This document shows positions 34,821 to 43,386 of a stretch of DNA of 64,000 nt, piece after piece. A model generated the notes under the pieces. The model saw only the letters and a program-made list of their open reading frames with translations, did not search any database and was not told the origin of the DNA. A program made the position numbers and the translations under genes. Source of the stretch: Phycicoccus sp. GTDB taxonomy: Bacteria; Actinomycetota; Actinomycetes; Actinomycetales; Dermatophilaceae. How positions within the stretch are numbered: position 1 is the stretch's first letter; each line of letters starts with the position of its first letter. Where the stretch lies: assembly GCA_017993715.1 (NCBI GenBank), contig JAGOME010000005.1:1-64000 (forward strand). The letters run 5' to 3'.

Positions 34821-37205
34821 TCAGCGACCGAGCAGTCCCATCGCCGCGTCGACGATCGACGGGGTGTCGATGCCGTGCAGCGCATAGGCGTCGGCGAGGT
34901 CTGAGGACTGGCCGAACTCGGTGACGCCCAGGCACCGGATCGGGTCCCCGCGCAGCCCGGCGAGGAACGCCAGGGTGTGGGGATGCCCGTCCAGGACGCT
35001 GACGATCGGGGCATGTTGGCCCCGCGGGAACAGGATGTCGGCGATGTCGGAGGCGGCGGCATTCGCCGGCGTGGTGGTCGACCCGCGACGCTGGAACGAG
35101 CGGTAGACGAGGTCGGGGCTGGTCAGGCACACGACCCCAGCGGTCACGCCCTGAGCTTTGAGCAGGTCCGCGGCGGCGAGAACCTCGGGCATGATGGCGC
35201 CCACGCCGACGAGGGTCACCTCCTCCTGGCCGGGATCGAGTGACGTGATGCGGTAGCCCCCGGCGACGGCCAGCCGGCGACGACGTTCCAGGAGAACGGA
35301 ATCCTCGGGAACTCTCGCCAGCAGGGGATCAACCGGACGGGTCGACAACCGAAAGTACGCCGACGTTCCGCCCGGCACGCCCACCCGGTCCATGGCGTGC
35401 AGGAAGCACCATTCGAGATCCTGGGCGAAGGCCGGCTCCCAGGCCACGCAGCCTGGCTGCTCCAGGCCGATCGACGGCGTGACGATCGACTGATGCGCGC
35501 CGCCCTCAGGAGCCAGGGTCACTCCCGATGGCGTGCCGACGAGGATGGACTGCCCGCCGGCGTAGATTCCGTAGGACCAGGGCTCCAAGGCGCGCGTGAC
35601 GAACGGGTCGTAGAGCGTGGCGATGGGGATCAGGCGTTCGCCCCAGCGGGACCACGTTGCCCCCAATTCACCGAGCAGGCTCACGAGATTGACCTCTGCG
35701 ATACCGAGCTCGATGTGCTGCCCACGGGCTGCCTCGGACCAGCGCAGGATCCGTTCAGGGTCGTCGGCGAACCAGTCACGTCGATCCTCGATGGACCACA
35801 CGCCGCTCTTGTTGATCCAGCCACCGAGGTTGGTCGAGGAGGCGACGTCGGGCGAACAGGTGACGATCCGGCGCGCGGCCTCGGGGGCTTCGCGGTGCAG
35901 ATCGGTGAGCAAGCGGCCCAAGGCCGCCTGGGTCGAGACCGGCCGCTGTCGCGGGTGTCCGAGGGAGACCGGAACCGTGATCGGCGCTTGTTCGGGCAGC
36001 GGGGTGCGGCGCAGGGCCACGCCCCGCTCGTGACAGAGCTGGGCTGCCGCTGAATGAACGGCGAAGGCACCCCACGGGTCGGCGAGGTCGCGCCCGCAGG
36101 CCAAGGCCAACTCCTCCATCTGGGACTGGGTGAGCAACGCGGAGTGGTTAGCCGGATGACCTTCAGTTGGTAGGCCGCGGCCCTTGATGGTGTAGGCGAA
36201 GACAATCGAGGGTCGGGTGGGATCGACGGTGGCGAACGTGTCCGTGAGCAGCCCGAGGTCATGACCACCGAGGTCACGAACGGCTGCAGCCAAGTCGTCC
36301 GGGGACAGGCTCTCGATCAGGCCCGCAAGGGCCGGGTGGGCATCCTGACCCAGCAGACGTTGTGCGACTTGGTCGGTGGGCGCCCTAAGGAGGCGCTGGA
36401 ACTCCTCATTGGGCATCTGCTCCATGCGGCTGCGCAGCTCGGCGCCGCCAGGACGGCCGAACAGCTCGGTGATCCGCCGCCCCCACTTCAGCGTGATGAC
36501 CTGCCAGCCAGCCGAGGCAAACATGCCCTGCAAGCGGGCGATCTGCATGTCGGGAACGACGCGGTCCAGAGACTGGCGATTGAGGTCCACCACCCAGAGC
36601 AGCTCGCCGAGGTGGGACACGCTGGGGTCGGCGATCGCCTCCCAGATGGCGCCTTCATCGAGCTCGGCATCACCGAGGAGGCTGATGAATCGCCCTGCTT
36701 CAGGAACATCCGGCAGATGGGTGCGGAGGTATCGATGTGACATGGCCGCCCACAAGGGAGCGGTGGCGCCGATGCCGACCGATCCGGTCGAGAAGTCGAC
36801 CGTGTCGGGGTCTTTGAGTCGCGACGGATACGACTGCAGCCCGCCCTTGGCCCGCAGCGTGGTCAGGTACCGAGGATCGAGGTCGCCGAGCAGGTAGTTG
36901 ATGGCGTGCAGGACCGGTGAGGCGTGCGGCTTGACACTGACCCGATCGAGCCGAGTCAGCTCGTGGAACCACAGGGCGACCATGATGTCGACCATGGAGG
37001 CGCTGGAGGCTTGATGCCCGCCGATCTTGATTCCGCCGGGGTTGGGGCGTCCACGGTTTGCCGCGTCGACAACGCAGGTCGCGAGCCATAGGACGCGGGT
37101 CGAGATCTCGCGAAGCACGTCGAGCGTGGCGGCTCCTGCCGGGCCGCCCGGGCCGGTCGGGTCGGTCGGGTCGCTGGGCGGGCGAGGTTCGGCGATCTGG
37201 GTCAC
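34821..37205 (-). CDS. AceE/MdeB-like thiamine-dependent 2-oxoacid dehydrogenase E1
   Basis: A 794-residue homodimeric-type E1 (transketolase-fold) protein. The thiamine diphosphate region is in SLLGDAELDEGAIWEAI, with a distal VVDLNRQSLD. KGRGLPTEGHPANHSALL is close to the AceE loop, and GIAEVNLVSLLGELG carries the pyrimidine-ring glutamate. The family includes AceE and MdeB, an E1 for 2-oxobutyrate found beside an Lrp-type regulator in pseudomonads. The same arrangement here, with a divergent Lrp gene, makes a non-pyruvate 2-oxoacid plausible. GTG 37205 has a GGAG site. No E2 gene is adjacent; E3 (lpdA) is 20 kb away. Confidence 0.75.
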   Translation of the reverse strand: MTQIAEPRPPSDPTDPTGPGGPAGAATLDVLREISTRVLWLATCVVDAANRGRPNPGGIKIGGHQASSASMVDIMVALWFHELTRLDRVSVKPHASPVLHAINYLLGDLDPRYLTTLRAKGGLQSYPSRLKDPDTVDFSTGSVGIGATAPLWAAMSHRYLRTHLPDVPEAGRFISLLGDAELDEGAIWEAIADPSVSHLGELLWVVDLNRQSLDRVVPDMQIARLQGMFASAGWQVITLKWGRRITELFGRPGGAELRSRMEQMPNEEFQRLLRAPTDQVAQRLLGQDAHPALAGLIESLSPDDLAAAVRDLGGHDLGLLTDTFATVDPTRPSIVFAYTIKGRGLPTEGHPANHSALLTQSQMEELALACGRDLADPWGAFAVHSAAAQLCHERGVALRRTPLPEQAPITVPVSLGHPRQRPVSTQAALGRLLTDLHREAPEAARRIVTCSPDVASSTNLGGWINKSGVWSIEDRRDWFADDPERILRWSEAARGQHIELGIAEVNLVSLLGELGATWSRWGERLIPIATLYDPFVTRALEPWSYGIYAGGQSILVGTPSGVTLAPEGGAHQSIVTPSIGLEQPGCVAWEPAFAQDLEWCFLHAMDRVGVPGGTSAYFRLSTRPVDPLLARVPEDSVLLERRRRLAVAGGYRITSLDPGQEEVTLVGVGAIMPEVLAAADLLKAQGVTAGVVCLTSPDLVYRSFQRRGSTTTPANAAASDIADILFPRGQHAPIVSVLDGHPHTLAFLAGLRGDPIRCLGVTEFGQSSDLADAYALHGIDTPSIVDAAMGLLGR

Positions 37206-37343
37206 GGCGATACTCCACAGGCGCAGGTGCGGGGCGAGCCTGCCGGCCCGAGGGGTCGTGCCCCGATCGGGCCGTGCAGGCGTGGCCACGAGGATCGCCC
37301 GGGCAGGGGAACACTGACATTCAGGTCGAGATGCAGGCAATAC

Positions 37344-37376
37344 AGTCAGGCGTCATGCTGCGATATTTGCCTGACT
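37344..37376. promoter_or_regulatory. Candidate Lrp operator in the E1/Lrp divergent region
   Basis: The inverted repeat AGTCAGGC-N17-GCCTGACT is perfect over 8 bp per arm. The spacer is AT-richer than its surroundings (TGCGATATTT). It lies 139 bp from the E1 start and 55 bp from the Lrp start, a position suited to a shared operator. A second, imperfect dyad, ATCACGCA...TGCGGTGAG, spans about 37397-37420. Confidence 0.5.
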
Positions 37377-37430
37377 CATCGCGAAGAAGGCCCGTTATCA
37401 CGCATGATATGTGCGGTGAGCACTCAAAAC

Positions 37431-37907
37431 ATGCGCAACACGTCTGACCCCATCGACGCCGTAGATCGCGAGATCCTCGCAGTGCTGCGCGCCGATGCCC
37501 GCACTCCGGTCAGTGAGATCGCCCGGGCGGTCGGCCTGACGGCCGCCCCGGTCGCCCGCCGCATCGAGAGGTTGGAGCAGCGGGGCGTCATTCGCGGCTA
37601 TCGCGTCATCATCGACGAGAGTCGCGGTGGCAGTCTGGAGGCGTTCACTGAGGTGCAGCTCTCCGGCGGGTTGGCCACGCAGGACTTCGGTTCCGTCGTC
37701 CGCGGCATTCCCGAAGTGACCGAGCTCCTGACGATTGCCGGAGACGTGGATGCGCTGGTCCATTTTCGGGTCGACGACGTCGATCACCTGCAACGGGTCG
37801 TCAATGCGCTGCGGCGGACGGGCCAGGTGGCGGGCACCCGTACTCACATCGTTCTGCACCGGTGGTCGCGGGCCGACGACGACCAGGACCGCGACGTCAA
37901 ACCGTAG
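37431..37907 (+). CDS. Lrp/AsnC-family transcriptional regulator
   Basis: A 158-residue DNA-binding protein. The helix-turn-helix is VDREILAVLRADARTPVSEIARAVGL...VARRIERLEQRGVIRGY near the N-terminus, followed by an RAM ligand-binding domain (TEVQLSGG...GIPEVTELLTIAGDVDALVHFRVDDV). ATG 37431 is chosen for the GGTGAG site 10 nt upstream and the normal family length; in-frame ATG 37404 and GTG 37416 are alternatives. It diverges from the E1 gene, which it probably controls in response to an amino acid. The TAG stop overlaps the -10 box of dapB. Confidence 0.88.
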   Translation: MRNTSDPIDAVDREILAVLRADARTPVSEIARAVGLTAAPVARRIERLEQRGVIRGYRVIIDESRGGSLEAFTEVQLSGGLATQDFGSVVRGIPEVTELLTIAGDVDALVHFRVDDVDHLQRVVNALRRTGQVAGTRTHIVLHRWSRADDDQDRDVKP

Positions 37908-37910
37908 GCT
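37905..37910 (+). promoter_or_regulatory. -10 box of dapB within the lrp stop codon
   Basis: TAGGCT lies 7 nt before the dapB GTG. As at ndk, its first three bases are the stop codon of the upstream gene. Confidence 0.5.
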
Positions 37911-37917
37911 GTGTCGG

Positions 37918-38673
37918 GTGACGAACTCGCAGAGCGATATCCGGGTGGCCGTGCTCGGGGCCTCAGGTCGGATGGGATCGACCGTGTGCCAGGCCGTGGA
38001 GCAGGCCAAGGGCCTGACTCTCGTCGGAGGCTTCGACCTCGGCGACGACCTGGGTGACCTGGCCGGCGCCGAGGTCGCGGTGGACTTCACCGTTCCCGAT
38101 TCCTCGCCGGGCAATGTCGGCCACTGCGTGGCTCAAGGAGTCCATGCGGTCGTCGGGACCACCGGCTGGGACGAGGGGCGCCTGGACGTGCTGCGCAGCC
38201 AGGTCGCCAGCGCCCCGGGTGTGGGCGTTCTCATCGCCCCCAACTTCGCGATCGGCGCGATCCTCATGATGAACTTTGCTCGCCAGGCTGCGCGTTTCTA
38301 CGAGTCGGTCGAGGTCATCGAGCTGCATCACCCGGGCAAGGTGGACGCGCCCAGCGGGACGGCGGCTCGCACTGCGGGCCTCATCGGCCGGGCGCGCGCA
38401 GAGGCGGGGCTGGGTGAGGTCCCTGACGCCACCACGCTGGACCCGGACGGCGCCCGCGGAGCTCGTGTGGACGGCATTGCGGTCCACAGCGTCCGGCTGC
38501 GCGGGCTCGTGGCCCACCAGGAGGTGCTCTTCGGCGCGGAGGGCGAGATGCTCAGCATCCGGCACGACTCGTTCGACCGGGTGTCGTTCATGCCGGGCGT
38601 CATCGAGGCCGTGCGGCAGGTCGGCAGCCACCCGGGGGTGACGATCGGGCTCGAGCACTACTTGGGCCTGTGA
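37918..38673 (+). CDS. dapB: 4-hydroxy-tetrahydrodipicolinate reductase
   Basis: This 251-residue cytoplasmic NAD(P)H enzyme follows DapA in lysine and meso-diaminopimelate synthesis. The Rossmann motif is VLGASGRMG, and the catalytic/substrate-binding segment is ELHHPGKVDAPSGTA with a conserved histidine pair and lysine. GTG 37918 is placed by TAGGCT 7 nt upstream. dapA lies 4.6 kb downstream. In many actinobacteria an M16-type peptidase gene sits between pnp and dapB; here that interval holds the E1/Lrp pair instead. Confidence 0.95.
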   Translation: MTNSQSDIRVAVLGASGRMGSTVCQAVEQAKGLTLVGGFDLGDDLGDLAGAEVAVDFTVPDSSPGNVGHCVAQGVHAVVGTTGWDEGRLDVLRSQVASAPGVGVLIAPNFAIGAILMMNFARQAARFYESVEVIELHHPGKVDAPSGTAARTAGLIGRARAEAGLGEVPDATTLDPDGARGARVDGIAVHSVRLRGLVAHQEVLFGAEGEMLSIRHDSFDRVSFMPGVIEAVRQVGSHPGVTIGLEHYLGL

Positions 38674-38700
38674 GTCCTTGGGCGTCCTGCGCCTTGGGCG

Positions 38701-39015
38701 TCAGCCGATGCCTAAGGCACGCAACGACGCCGCCACCACCGCTCCAGCCAGGACGACCACGACGAAGTTGGCGCGAGCAAGCAGGAGCGCAATGGCGACC
38801 GCCACGGCGGCGATCCGGGCGTCGAGCACGAGAGTGCCTTGCGACCCGCCGAAGGTCTGGGTGACGATCAGGGCCGCGAGGAGGGCCACGGGCAGCAAGG
38901 TGGTGATCCGGCTGGTGCGCTCTCCCTCCAGCCAGGATCCAGGCACGAGGTAGCCGACAAGTTTGAGGGCATAGCATGCCGCGCAGCCGAGGAGGACGGC
39001 GACCCACATCGTCAT
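38701..39015 (-). CDS. azlD: Branched-chain amino-acid exporter small subunit, AzlD
   Basis: A 104-residue protein with four hydrophobic segments, matching the AzlD/YgaH family that forms a two-component exporter with AzlC. Signature features are the N-terminal MWVAVLLGCAACYALKLVGYLVP and a conserved hydrophobic end. The ATG overlaps the azlC stop as ATGA. It is the last gene of a four-gene coupled operon and faces dapB across 27 bp. Confidence 0.88.
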   Translation of the reverse strand: MTMWVAVLLGCAACYALKLVGYLVPGSWLEGERTSRITTLLPVALLAALIVTQTFGGSQGTLVLDARIAAVAVAIALLLARANFVVVVLAGAVVAASLRALGIG

Positions 39016-39767
39016 GGGATCGGGTCCGATCCGGGTAGTTCGCCGTCGGCGCCCTCCAGGGGGCGCTCGTGCCGCCCGTGGGACCATAGCCCAACCAGGA
39101 CGGCGGCGGCTGCGGCGAGGATCACCGGGATCCCGGCCGGGAGCAGGGGTGTGGCCGCTAACGCGATGAATGCCGCGAGCACCGCCGTGGCGCGCGCATC
39201 ACCACTGCGCAGACGGGGCCAGATCAGGGCGCAGAAGGCCGCGCAGGCTGCCCCGTCCAGTCCCCAGCGACGCGGGTCGCCGAGGGCATTGCCGAGGAGG
39301 GCCCCGGCGAGGGTGGCCAGGTTCCAAAAGACGAACACCGCGATCCCGGTGTGCCAGAAGCCCAATCGTTTCGCCGAGTCTTCCGGCTGGGCGACGCCCA
39401 CCGCCGTGGATTCGTCGATGGTCAGCTGGGCAGCGGCCAGCCGCCGCATGCCCCTCACGCGGAGAAAGAGGGCGTCCTGGATGGCGTAGAGACCGTTGCG
39501 GATGCCGAGCAGGGCAGCCGTAGCGACGGCGGCGGGCGCGGCCGCCAGGCCACCGGCGGCGATGATGCCGACAAAGGCGAACTGGGAACCGCCGGTGAAC
39601 ATCAGGAAGGACAGCGCCTGGGTCTGCAGGACGGACAGGCCGGCCGCAACACTGAGTGCGCCGAAGCTCACGCCGTAGGCGCCGGTCGCGACGCCGACCG
39701 ACCAGGACTGGCGCAGGACGTCACTGCGGCGTCCTGCCGGCAGCACAGTGTCGGCGGGAGTGGTCAC
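39012..39767 (-). CDS. azlC: Branched-chain amino-acid exporter large subunit, AzlC
   Basis: A 251-residue polytopic membrane protein of the AzlC/YgaZ family. Conserved parts are GVSFGALSVAAGLSVLQT, the SFLMFTGGSQFAFVG segment, LLGIRNGLYAI and TIDESTAVG. YgaZH exports valine and other branched-chain amino acids in Escherichia coli. The GTG at 39767 overlaps the GNAT stop as GTGA. An Lrp-family gene lies 1.3 kb away, echoing AzlB-AzlCD in Bacillus, though the genes are not adjacent here. Confidence 0.9.
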   Translation of the reverse strand: MTTPADTVLPAGRRSDVLRQSWSVGVATGAYGVSFGALSVAAGLSVLQTQALSFLMFTGGSQFAFVGIIAAGGLAAAPAAVATAALLGIRNGLYAIQDALFLRVRGMRRLAAAQLTIDESTAVGVAQPEDSAKRLGFWHTGIAVFVFWNLATLAGALLGNALGDPRRWGLDGAACAAFCALIWPRLRSGDARATAVLAAFIALAATPLLPAGIPVILAAAAAVLVGLWSHGRHERPLEGADGELPGSDPIP

Positions 39768-40333
39768 GACGGCTCCGATGCGGGCGGCCCGATGACCACG
39801 ACGAGGCGGACCTCGCGCAGGGTCCGTCCGTCGGGGGCAACCACGCGTTCGCGGTGAGCGCCGTCCGGGGAGAAGCCGCTCCCGGCGAGGAAGCGCCGGA
39901 CGTCGTCGTGATCGGTGAGCACCCAGGTGGACACGGCCGTTGCTCCGGCCTCGCGCAGGACGTCGACGGCGGCGTTGAGCAGCCGGGACCCGTGGCCCTC
40001 GCCCCGGGCTCCGGGATGGACACCGATGGCAGTGATCTCGGCCTGGTCGGCGTCTGCATCGGGATCCTGGGCGGGGCCGAGGGCGACGAAGCCGACGATG
40101 CGGGCCCCGGTGAGGGCGACAAGGAGCTGATGAATGCCGGCCGGCGGGCGGGTCAGGGAGGCGCGCCAGGCGGTGCCGAAGGCGGCGGGCGTGAAGGCGG
40201 CGAGGACCTCATCGGGCAGATGGGTGGCGTAGGCCTGGGTCCACACGGCGGCCTGGACGGCCCCCACCGCGGGCGCGTCGTTCGGGCCGGCCCGCCGCAC
40301 GGAGGCGTCGGGCGCGGGGACAGCCGTGCTCAC
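39764..40333 (-). CDS. GNAT-family N-acetyltransferase
   Basis: A 189-residue cytoplasmic acetyltransferase. The acetyl-CoA pyrophosphate loop appears as GVHPGARGEGHGSRLLNAAVD, a variant of the Q/RxxGxG/A motif, and motif B follows in ATAVSTWVLTDHDDVRRFLAGSGF. Its substrate is unknown; genes on both sides suggest small amino- or acyl-compound metabolism. Start (GTG) and stop both overlap neighbours by 4 bp, so it is tightly coupled in the operon. Confidence 0.85.
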   Translation of the reverse strand: MSTAVPAPDASVRRAGPNDAPAVGAVQAAVWTQAYATHLPDEVLAAFTPAAFGTAWRASLTRPPAGIHQLLVALTGARIVGFVALGPAQDPDADADQAEITAIGVHPGARGEGHGSRLLNAAVDVLREAGATAVSTWVLTDHDDVRRFLAGSGFSPDGAHRERVVAPDGRTLREVRLVVVIGPPASEPS

Positions 40334-41061
40334 CGGCCACCGAACCGGGGTGGGCGCCGCTCGCGGAAGGCGGTCTGGCCCTCGACGAGGTCCTCGCTGG
40401 CCCAGGCTCGCTCAAAGGCCGCGGCATAGCGAGCGACCTCGGTTGCATTGTCGACATGGGCGTCGAAGCCGATCTTGGACCCGGCTTGGGTCAGCGGCGC
40501 GAGCGCCACCACCTGGGCGGCCAGGTCCTGGGCAGCATCGAGGTCGCCGCGGCGTTGGGCGAAGCCCAGCCGCCACGCGTCGTCGGCGTCAAGTACCTCC
40601 CCGGCCAGGATCATCATCCTGGCGGCACCTTCGCCAAAGAGGCGGGTGACCCGATCGACGGTCCAGTGGTCCACCATGAGGCCGAGCTTGCTCACGGGGA
40701 CGGCGAAGCGGGCCGAGTCGCCGACGACCCGCAGGTCGCTGGCGACGGCGAGCTGCATCCCGAGGCCCATGCACGACCCCTCGATCGCGGCAATGGTCAC
40801 CAGGGGCAGATCGGCCAGATGATGCAGGACCTCGGCGAGGCGCCGGGTGAATGAGACGTCCTCGAGCTCGGTGAGATCCGCTCCGGCGCAGAAGTGGCCC
40901 CCGGCGCCGGTGAGCACGATGGCCCGACTCCCGCCACCAGCGGCCTGGACCACGGCGGCATGCAGCTCCTCGAGGGCGTCGAGGTTCAGCGCATTGCGGC
41001 GTTGCTGGCGATCGATGACCAGTGTCGTGATCGGGCCCACGGCGCTCGAGTGAATCGGCAT
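40330..41061 (-). CDS. Enoyl-CoA hydratase/isomerase family protein
   Basis: A 243-residue crotonase-fold protein. Oxyanion-hole segments HFCAGADLTEL and GSCMGLGMQLAVASDLRV are clear. The usual catalytic glutamates of enoyl-CoA hydratase are not obvious: VPVSKLGLMVDHWT replaces the common FGxPEVxLGLxP pattern. A different acyl-CoA reaction is therefore possible. ATG 41061 follows TAGGGT (41073-41068) at 6 nt and heads the hydratase-GNAT-azlC-azlD operon. Confidence 0.82.
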   Translation of the reverse strand: MPIHSSAVGPITTLVIDRQQRRNALNLDALEELHAAVVQAAGGGSRAIVLTGAGGHFCAGADLTELEDVSFTRRLAEVLHHLADLPLVTIAAIEGSCMGLGMQLAVASDLRVVGDSARFAVPVSKLGLMVDHWTVDRVTRLFGEGAARMMILAGEVLDADDAWRLGFAQRRGDLDAAQDLAAQVVALAPLTQAGSKIGFDAHVDNATEVARYAAAFERAWASEDLVEGQTAFRERRPPRFGGR

Positions 41062-41135
41062 CCGCTCACCCTAATGCGGCTCACGTGTCGACCCTAGGTG
41101 CCCCCACCGAGCCGCCCGCCCGTGATCCACTCGCG

Positions 41136-41603
41136 TTAGGTGCGCTCGTAGGTGACGAACGCAAAGCCGTCGTGCGGCTGGCGATCAGTGACCAGCCAGG
41201 CAGCAGGATCCCAGGTGGGAAAGGTGGTGTCGCCGTCTGGCTCGGCCGCGATCTCGGTGAGGACCATGCGGTGTGCCCAGGGCAGGGCCTCGCGATAGAT
41301 CTCTCCGCCGCCGACGACGAAGACCTCGTCGGCAGGCCCAGCCAGCGCCAGGGCTTCGGAGAACGAGTGGACCGTCTCGACGTCGGAATGGCTCCAGGTC
41401 AGGGACCTGGTGATGACGATCGTGCGTCGGCCCGGCAGGACCCGGCCGATCGAGTCGAACGTGCGTCGGCCCATGACGAGCGGGTGTCCCAGGGTGAGGG
41501 ACTTGAAGTGGCGCAGGTCCTCGGGCAGATGCCAGGGCATGGCCCCCTCCCGGCCGATGACGTTGTTGCGGCCCATGGCCGCGACCAGCGTGATCCGGGT
41601 CAT
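41136..41603 (-). CDS. folA: Dihydrofolate reductase
   Basis: This 155-residue cytoplasmic enzyme reduces dihydrofolate with NADPH, regenerating the cofactor consumed by the adjacent thymidylate synthase. Conserved parts are VAAMGRNNVIGREGAMPWHLPEDL, which includes the Met20-type loop and the catalytic acid, VMGRRTFDSIG, and the VVGGGEIYREAL NADPH segment. The ATG at 41603 is 5 bp after the thyA stop, so the pair is one operon. Confidence 0.95.
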   Translation of the reverse strand: MTRITLVAAMGRNNVIGREGAMPWHLPEDLRHFKSLTLGHPLVMGRRTFDSIGRVLPGRRTIVITRSLTWSHSDVETVHSFSEALALAGPADEVFVVGGGEIYREALPWAHRMVLTEIAAEPDGDTTFPTWDPAAWLVTDRQPHDGFAFVTYERT

Positions 41604-41608
41604 GCCGC

Positions 41609-42436
41609 TTAGACCGCGATCGGGGCTTTGATCGACGGATGCGCCTGGTAGCCGACCAGGTCGAAGTCGTCGAGGTCGTACTCGTCGATGCTGCCGCGCG
41701 GCGTGATCCGCATCGTCGGCAAGGGGAAGGGCTCGCGGGTGAGCTGGAGGCGAGCCTGGTCCACGTGATTGCGATAGAGGTGCGCGTCGCCGAGGGTGTG
41801 CACGAAATGGCCGGGCCGCAGTCCGGTCAACTGCGCGAACATCATGGTCAGCAGTGCGTAACTGGCGATGTTGAACGGCACGCCGAGGAAGATGTCGGCG
41901 CTGCGTTGGTAGAGCTGGCAATCCAGGAATGCCGTGTCGTCGCCGGCGTCCCGCTCGTGGGCGCTGGCCGGGCGGACGTAGAACTGAAACATGGTGTGGC
42001 AGGGCGGGAGGGCCATGGCGTCGACGTCCGCGACATTCCAGGCCGACACGATGTGCCGGCGGCTATCCGGGTTGGTCCGCAAGGAGTGCAGGACGCCGGT
42101 CAGTTGGTCGATCGTGCGGCCATCCGGGGTGGGCCAGGATCGCCACTGGTAGCCATAGACCGGACCAAGGTCGCCTTGTGCGTCGGCCCACTCGTCCCAG
42201 ATGGTGATGCCTCGCTCTTGCAACCAGCGGACGTTGGTGTCCCCGCGCAGGAACCACAACAACTCGCCGATGATCGAGCGCAAGTGCAGCCGCTTGGTCG
42301 TGACGACCGGGAACCCCGCGCCGAGGTCGTAGCGCATCTGATACCCGAAGACGCTGCGGGTCCCAGTGCCAGTGCGGTCCTCCTTGTCCACGCCGGTCTG
42401 CAGGACGTGGTCGAGCAGGTCGAGGTACTGGCGCAC
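41609..42436 (-). CDS. thyA: Thymidylate synthase (folate-dependent, ThyA type)
   Basis: This 275-residue enzyme methylates dUMP to dTMP with methylene-tetrahydrofolate. The catalytic cysteine is in [12 protein letters not shown]. The N-terminal [14 protein letters not shown] and the C-terminal [23 protein letters not shown] end are typical. GTG 42436 is preceded at 6 nt by TATCGT. Operon with folA. Diverges from dapA with 62 bp between start codons. Confidence 0.96.
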   Translation of the reverse strand: MRQYLDLLDHVLQTGVDKEDRTGTGTRSVFGYQMRYDLGAGFPVVTTKRLHLRSIIGELLWFLRGDTNVRWLQERGITIWDEWADAQGDLGPVYGYQWRSWPTPDGRTIDQLTGVLHSLRTNPDSRRHIVSAWNVADVDAMALPPCHTMFQFYVRPASAHERDAGDDTAFLDCQLYQRSADIFLGVPFNIASYALLTMMFAQLTGLRPGHFVHTLGDAHLYRNHVDQARLQLTREPFPLPTMRITPRGSIDEYDLDDFDLVGYQAHPSIKAPIAV

Positions 42437-42442
42437 GGCCTC

Positions 42443-42492
42443 ACGATAGTGCGTGACACCGACGTCGGTGCCGTGGCCGAGCCAACTACCCT
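42443..42492. promoter_or_regulatory. Divergent leaderless promoters of thyA and dapA
   Basis: TATCGT (42448-42443, minus) is 6 nt from the thyA GTG. TACCCT (42487-42492, plus) is 6 nt from the dapA ATG. Confidence 0.55.
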
Positions 42493-42498
42493 GTGCAC

Positions 42499-43386
42499 AT
42501 GACGACTTCTCCCTTCGGCCGCGTCCTCACCGCGATGGTGACCCCGATGGCACCCGGAGGCGACATCGACCCCAAGGGTGTCGACGCGCTCGTGGACCAT
42601 CTCCTGGATACCGGTCACGACGGCATCGTCGTCAACGGCACGACGGGGGAGTCCGCCACCTTGACCTCGGATGAGAGCATCGCGATGGTCGAGCAGGTCG
42701 TCCGCAGGGTCCAGGGTCGAGCCGCGATCGTGGCCGGCGTGGGGTCCAATGACACCCGGCATTCGGTCGAGATGGCCCGGCGCGCGGCACACGCCGGGGC
42801 GACGGGTCTGCTCCTGGTTTCGCCCTACTACAACAAGCCCACGCAGCCGGGCCTCATCGCGCACTGCCGGGCGGTGGCGGACGCCACCGACCTGCCGGTC
42901 ATGCTCTATGACATTCCCGCCCGCACCGGCATTCCGTTCACCGTCGAGACGCTGACCGCGCTGGCCGACCACCCGCGGATCCTCGCTGTCAAGGATGCCA
43001 AGGGCGACCAGTGGGCGGCGACTCAGGTGATGTCTCAGACCGACCTGCTTTGGTATTCCGGCGCTGACGAGGACAACCTCGCGCTGCTCGCCTTGGGAGC
43101 AAACGGCGTGGTGTCCGTCGTCGGGCATGTCGCCGGAGCGGCGTATGCCGCCATGGTCTCGGCCGTGGAACGCGGGGCTGTCGAGGAGGCGCGTCGACTG
43201 CATCGCGATCTGGTCCCGCTCGTGGCGGCCATCATGCAGACCTCGCAGGGCGCGATCATGGCCAAGGCGGCCCTGGTCGAACTCGGGGTCATCGACTCCG
43301 CGACAGTCCGCTTGCCTCTCGTGGAGTCACCCCCGGAGCACCTGACGGTGCTGCGGGCGGCGATGTTCCCGACCGTGTCGGCATGA
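42499..43386 (+). CDS. dapA: 4-hydroxy-tetrahydrodipicolinate synthase
   Basis: This 295-residue (beta/alpha)8 enzyme condenses pyruvate with aspartate semialdehyde, the first committed step to DAP and lysine. The GTTGESATL motif, the [11 protein letters not shown] segment with its catalytic tyrosine, YDIPARTG, and the Schiff-base lysine in [10 protein letters not shown] are present. ATG 42499 is chosen over GTG 42493 because TACCCT lies 6 nt upstream of the ATG. It overlaps rnj by 4 bp, the common dapA-rnj pairing of actinobacteria. Confidence 0.95.
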   Translation: MTTSPFGRVLTAMVTPMAPGGDIDPKGVDALVDHLLDTGHDGIVVNGTTGESATLTSDESIAMVEQVVRRVQGRAAIVAGVGSNDTRHSVEMARRAAHAGATGLLLVSPYYNKPTQPGLIAHCRAVADATDLPVMLYDIPARTGIPFTVETLTALADHPRILAVKDAKGDQWAATQVMSQTDLLWYSGADEDNLALLALGANGVVSVVGHVAGAAYAAMVSAVERGAVEEARRLHRDLVPLVAAIMQTSQGAIMAKAALVELGVIDSATVRLPLVESPPEHLTVLRAAMFPTVSA

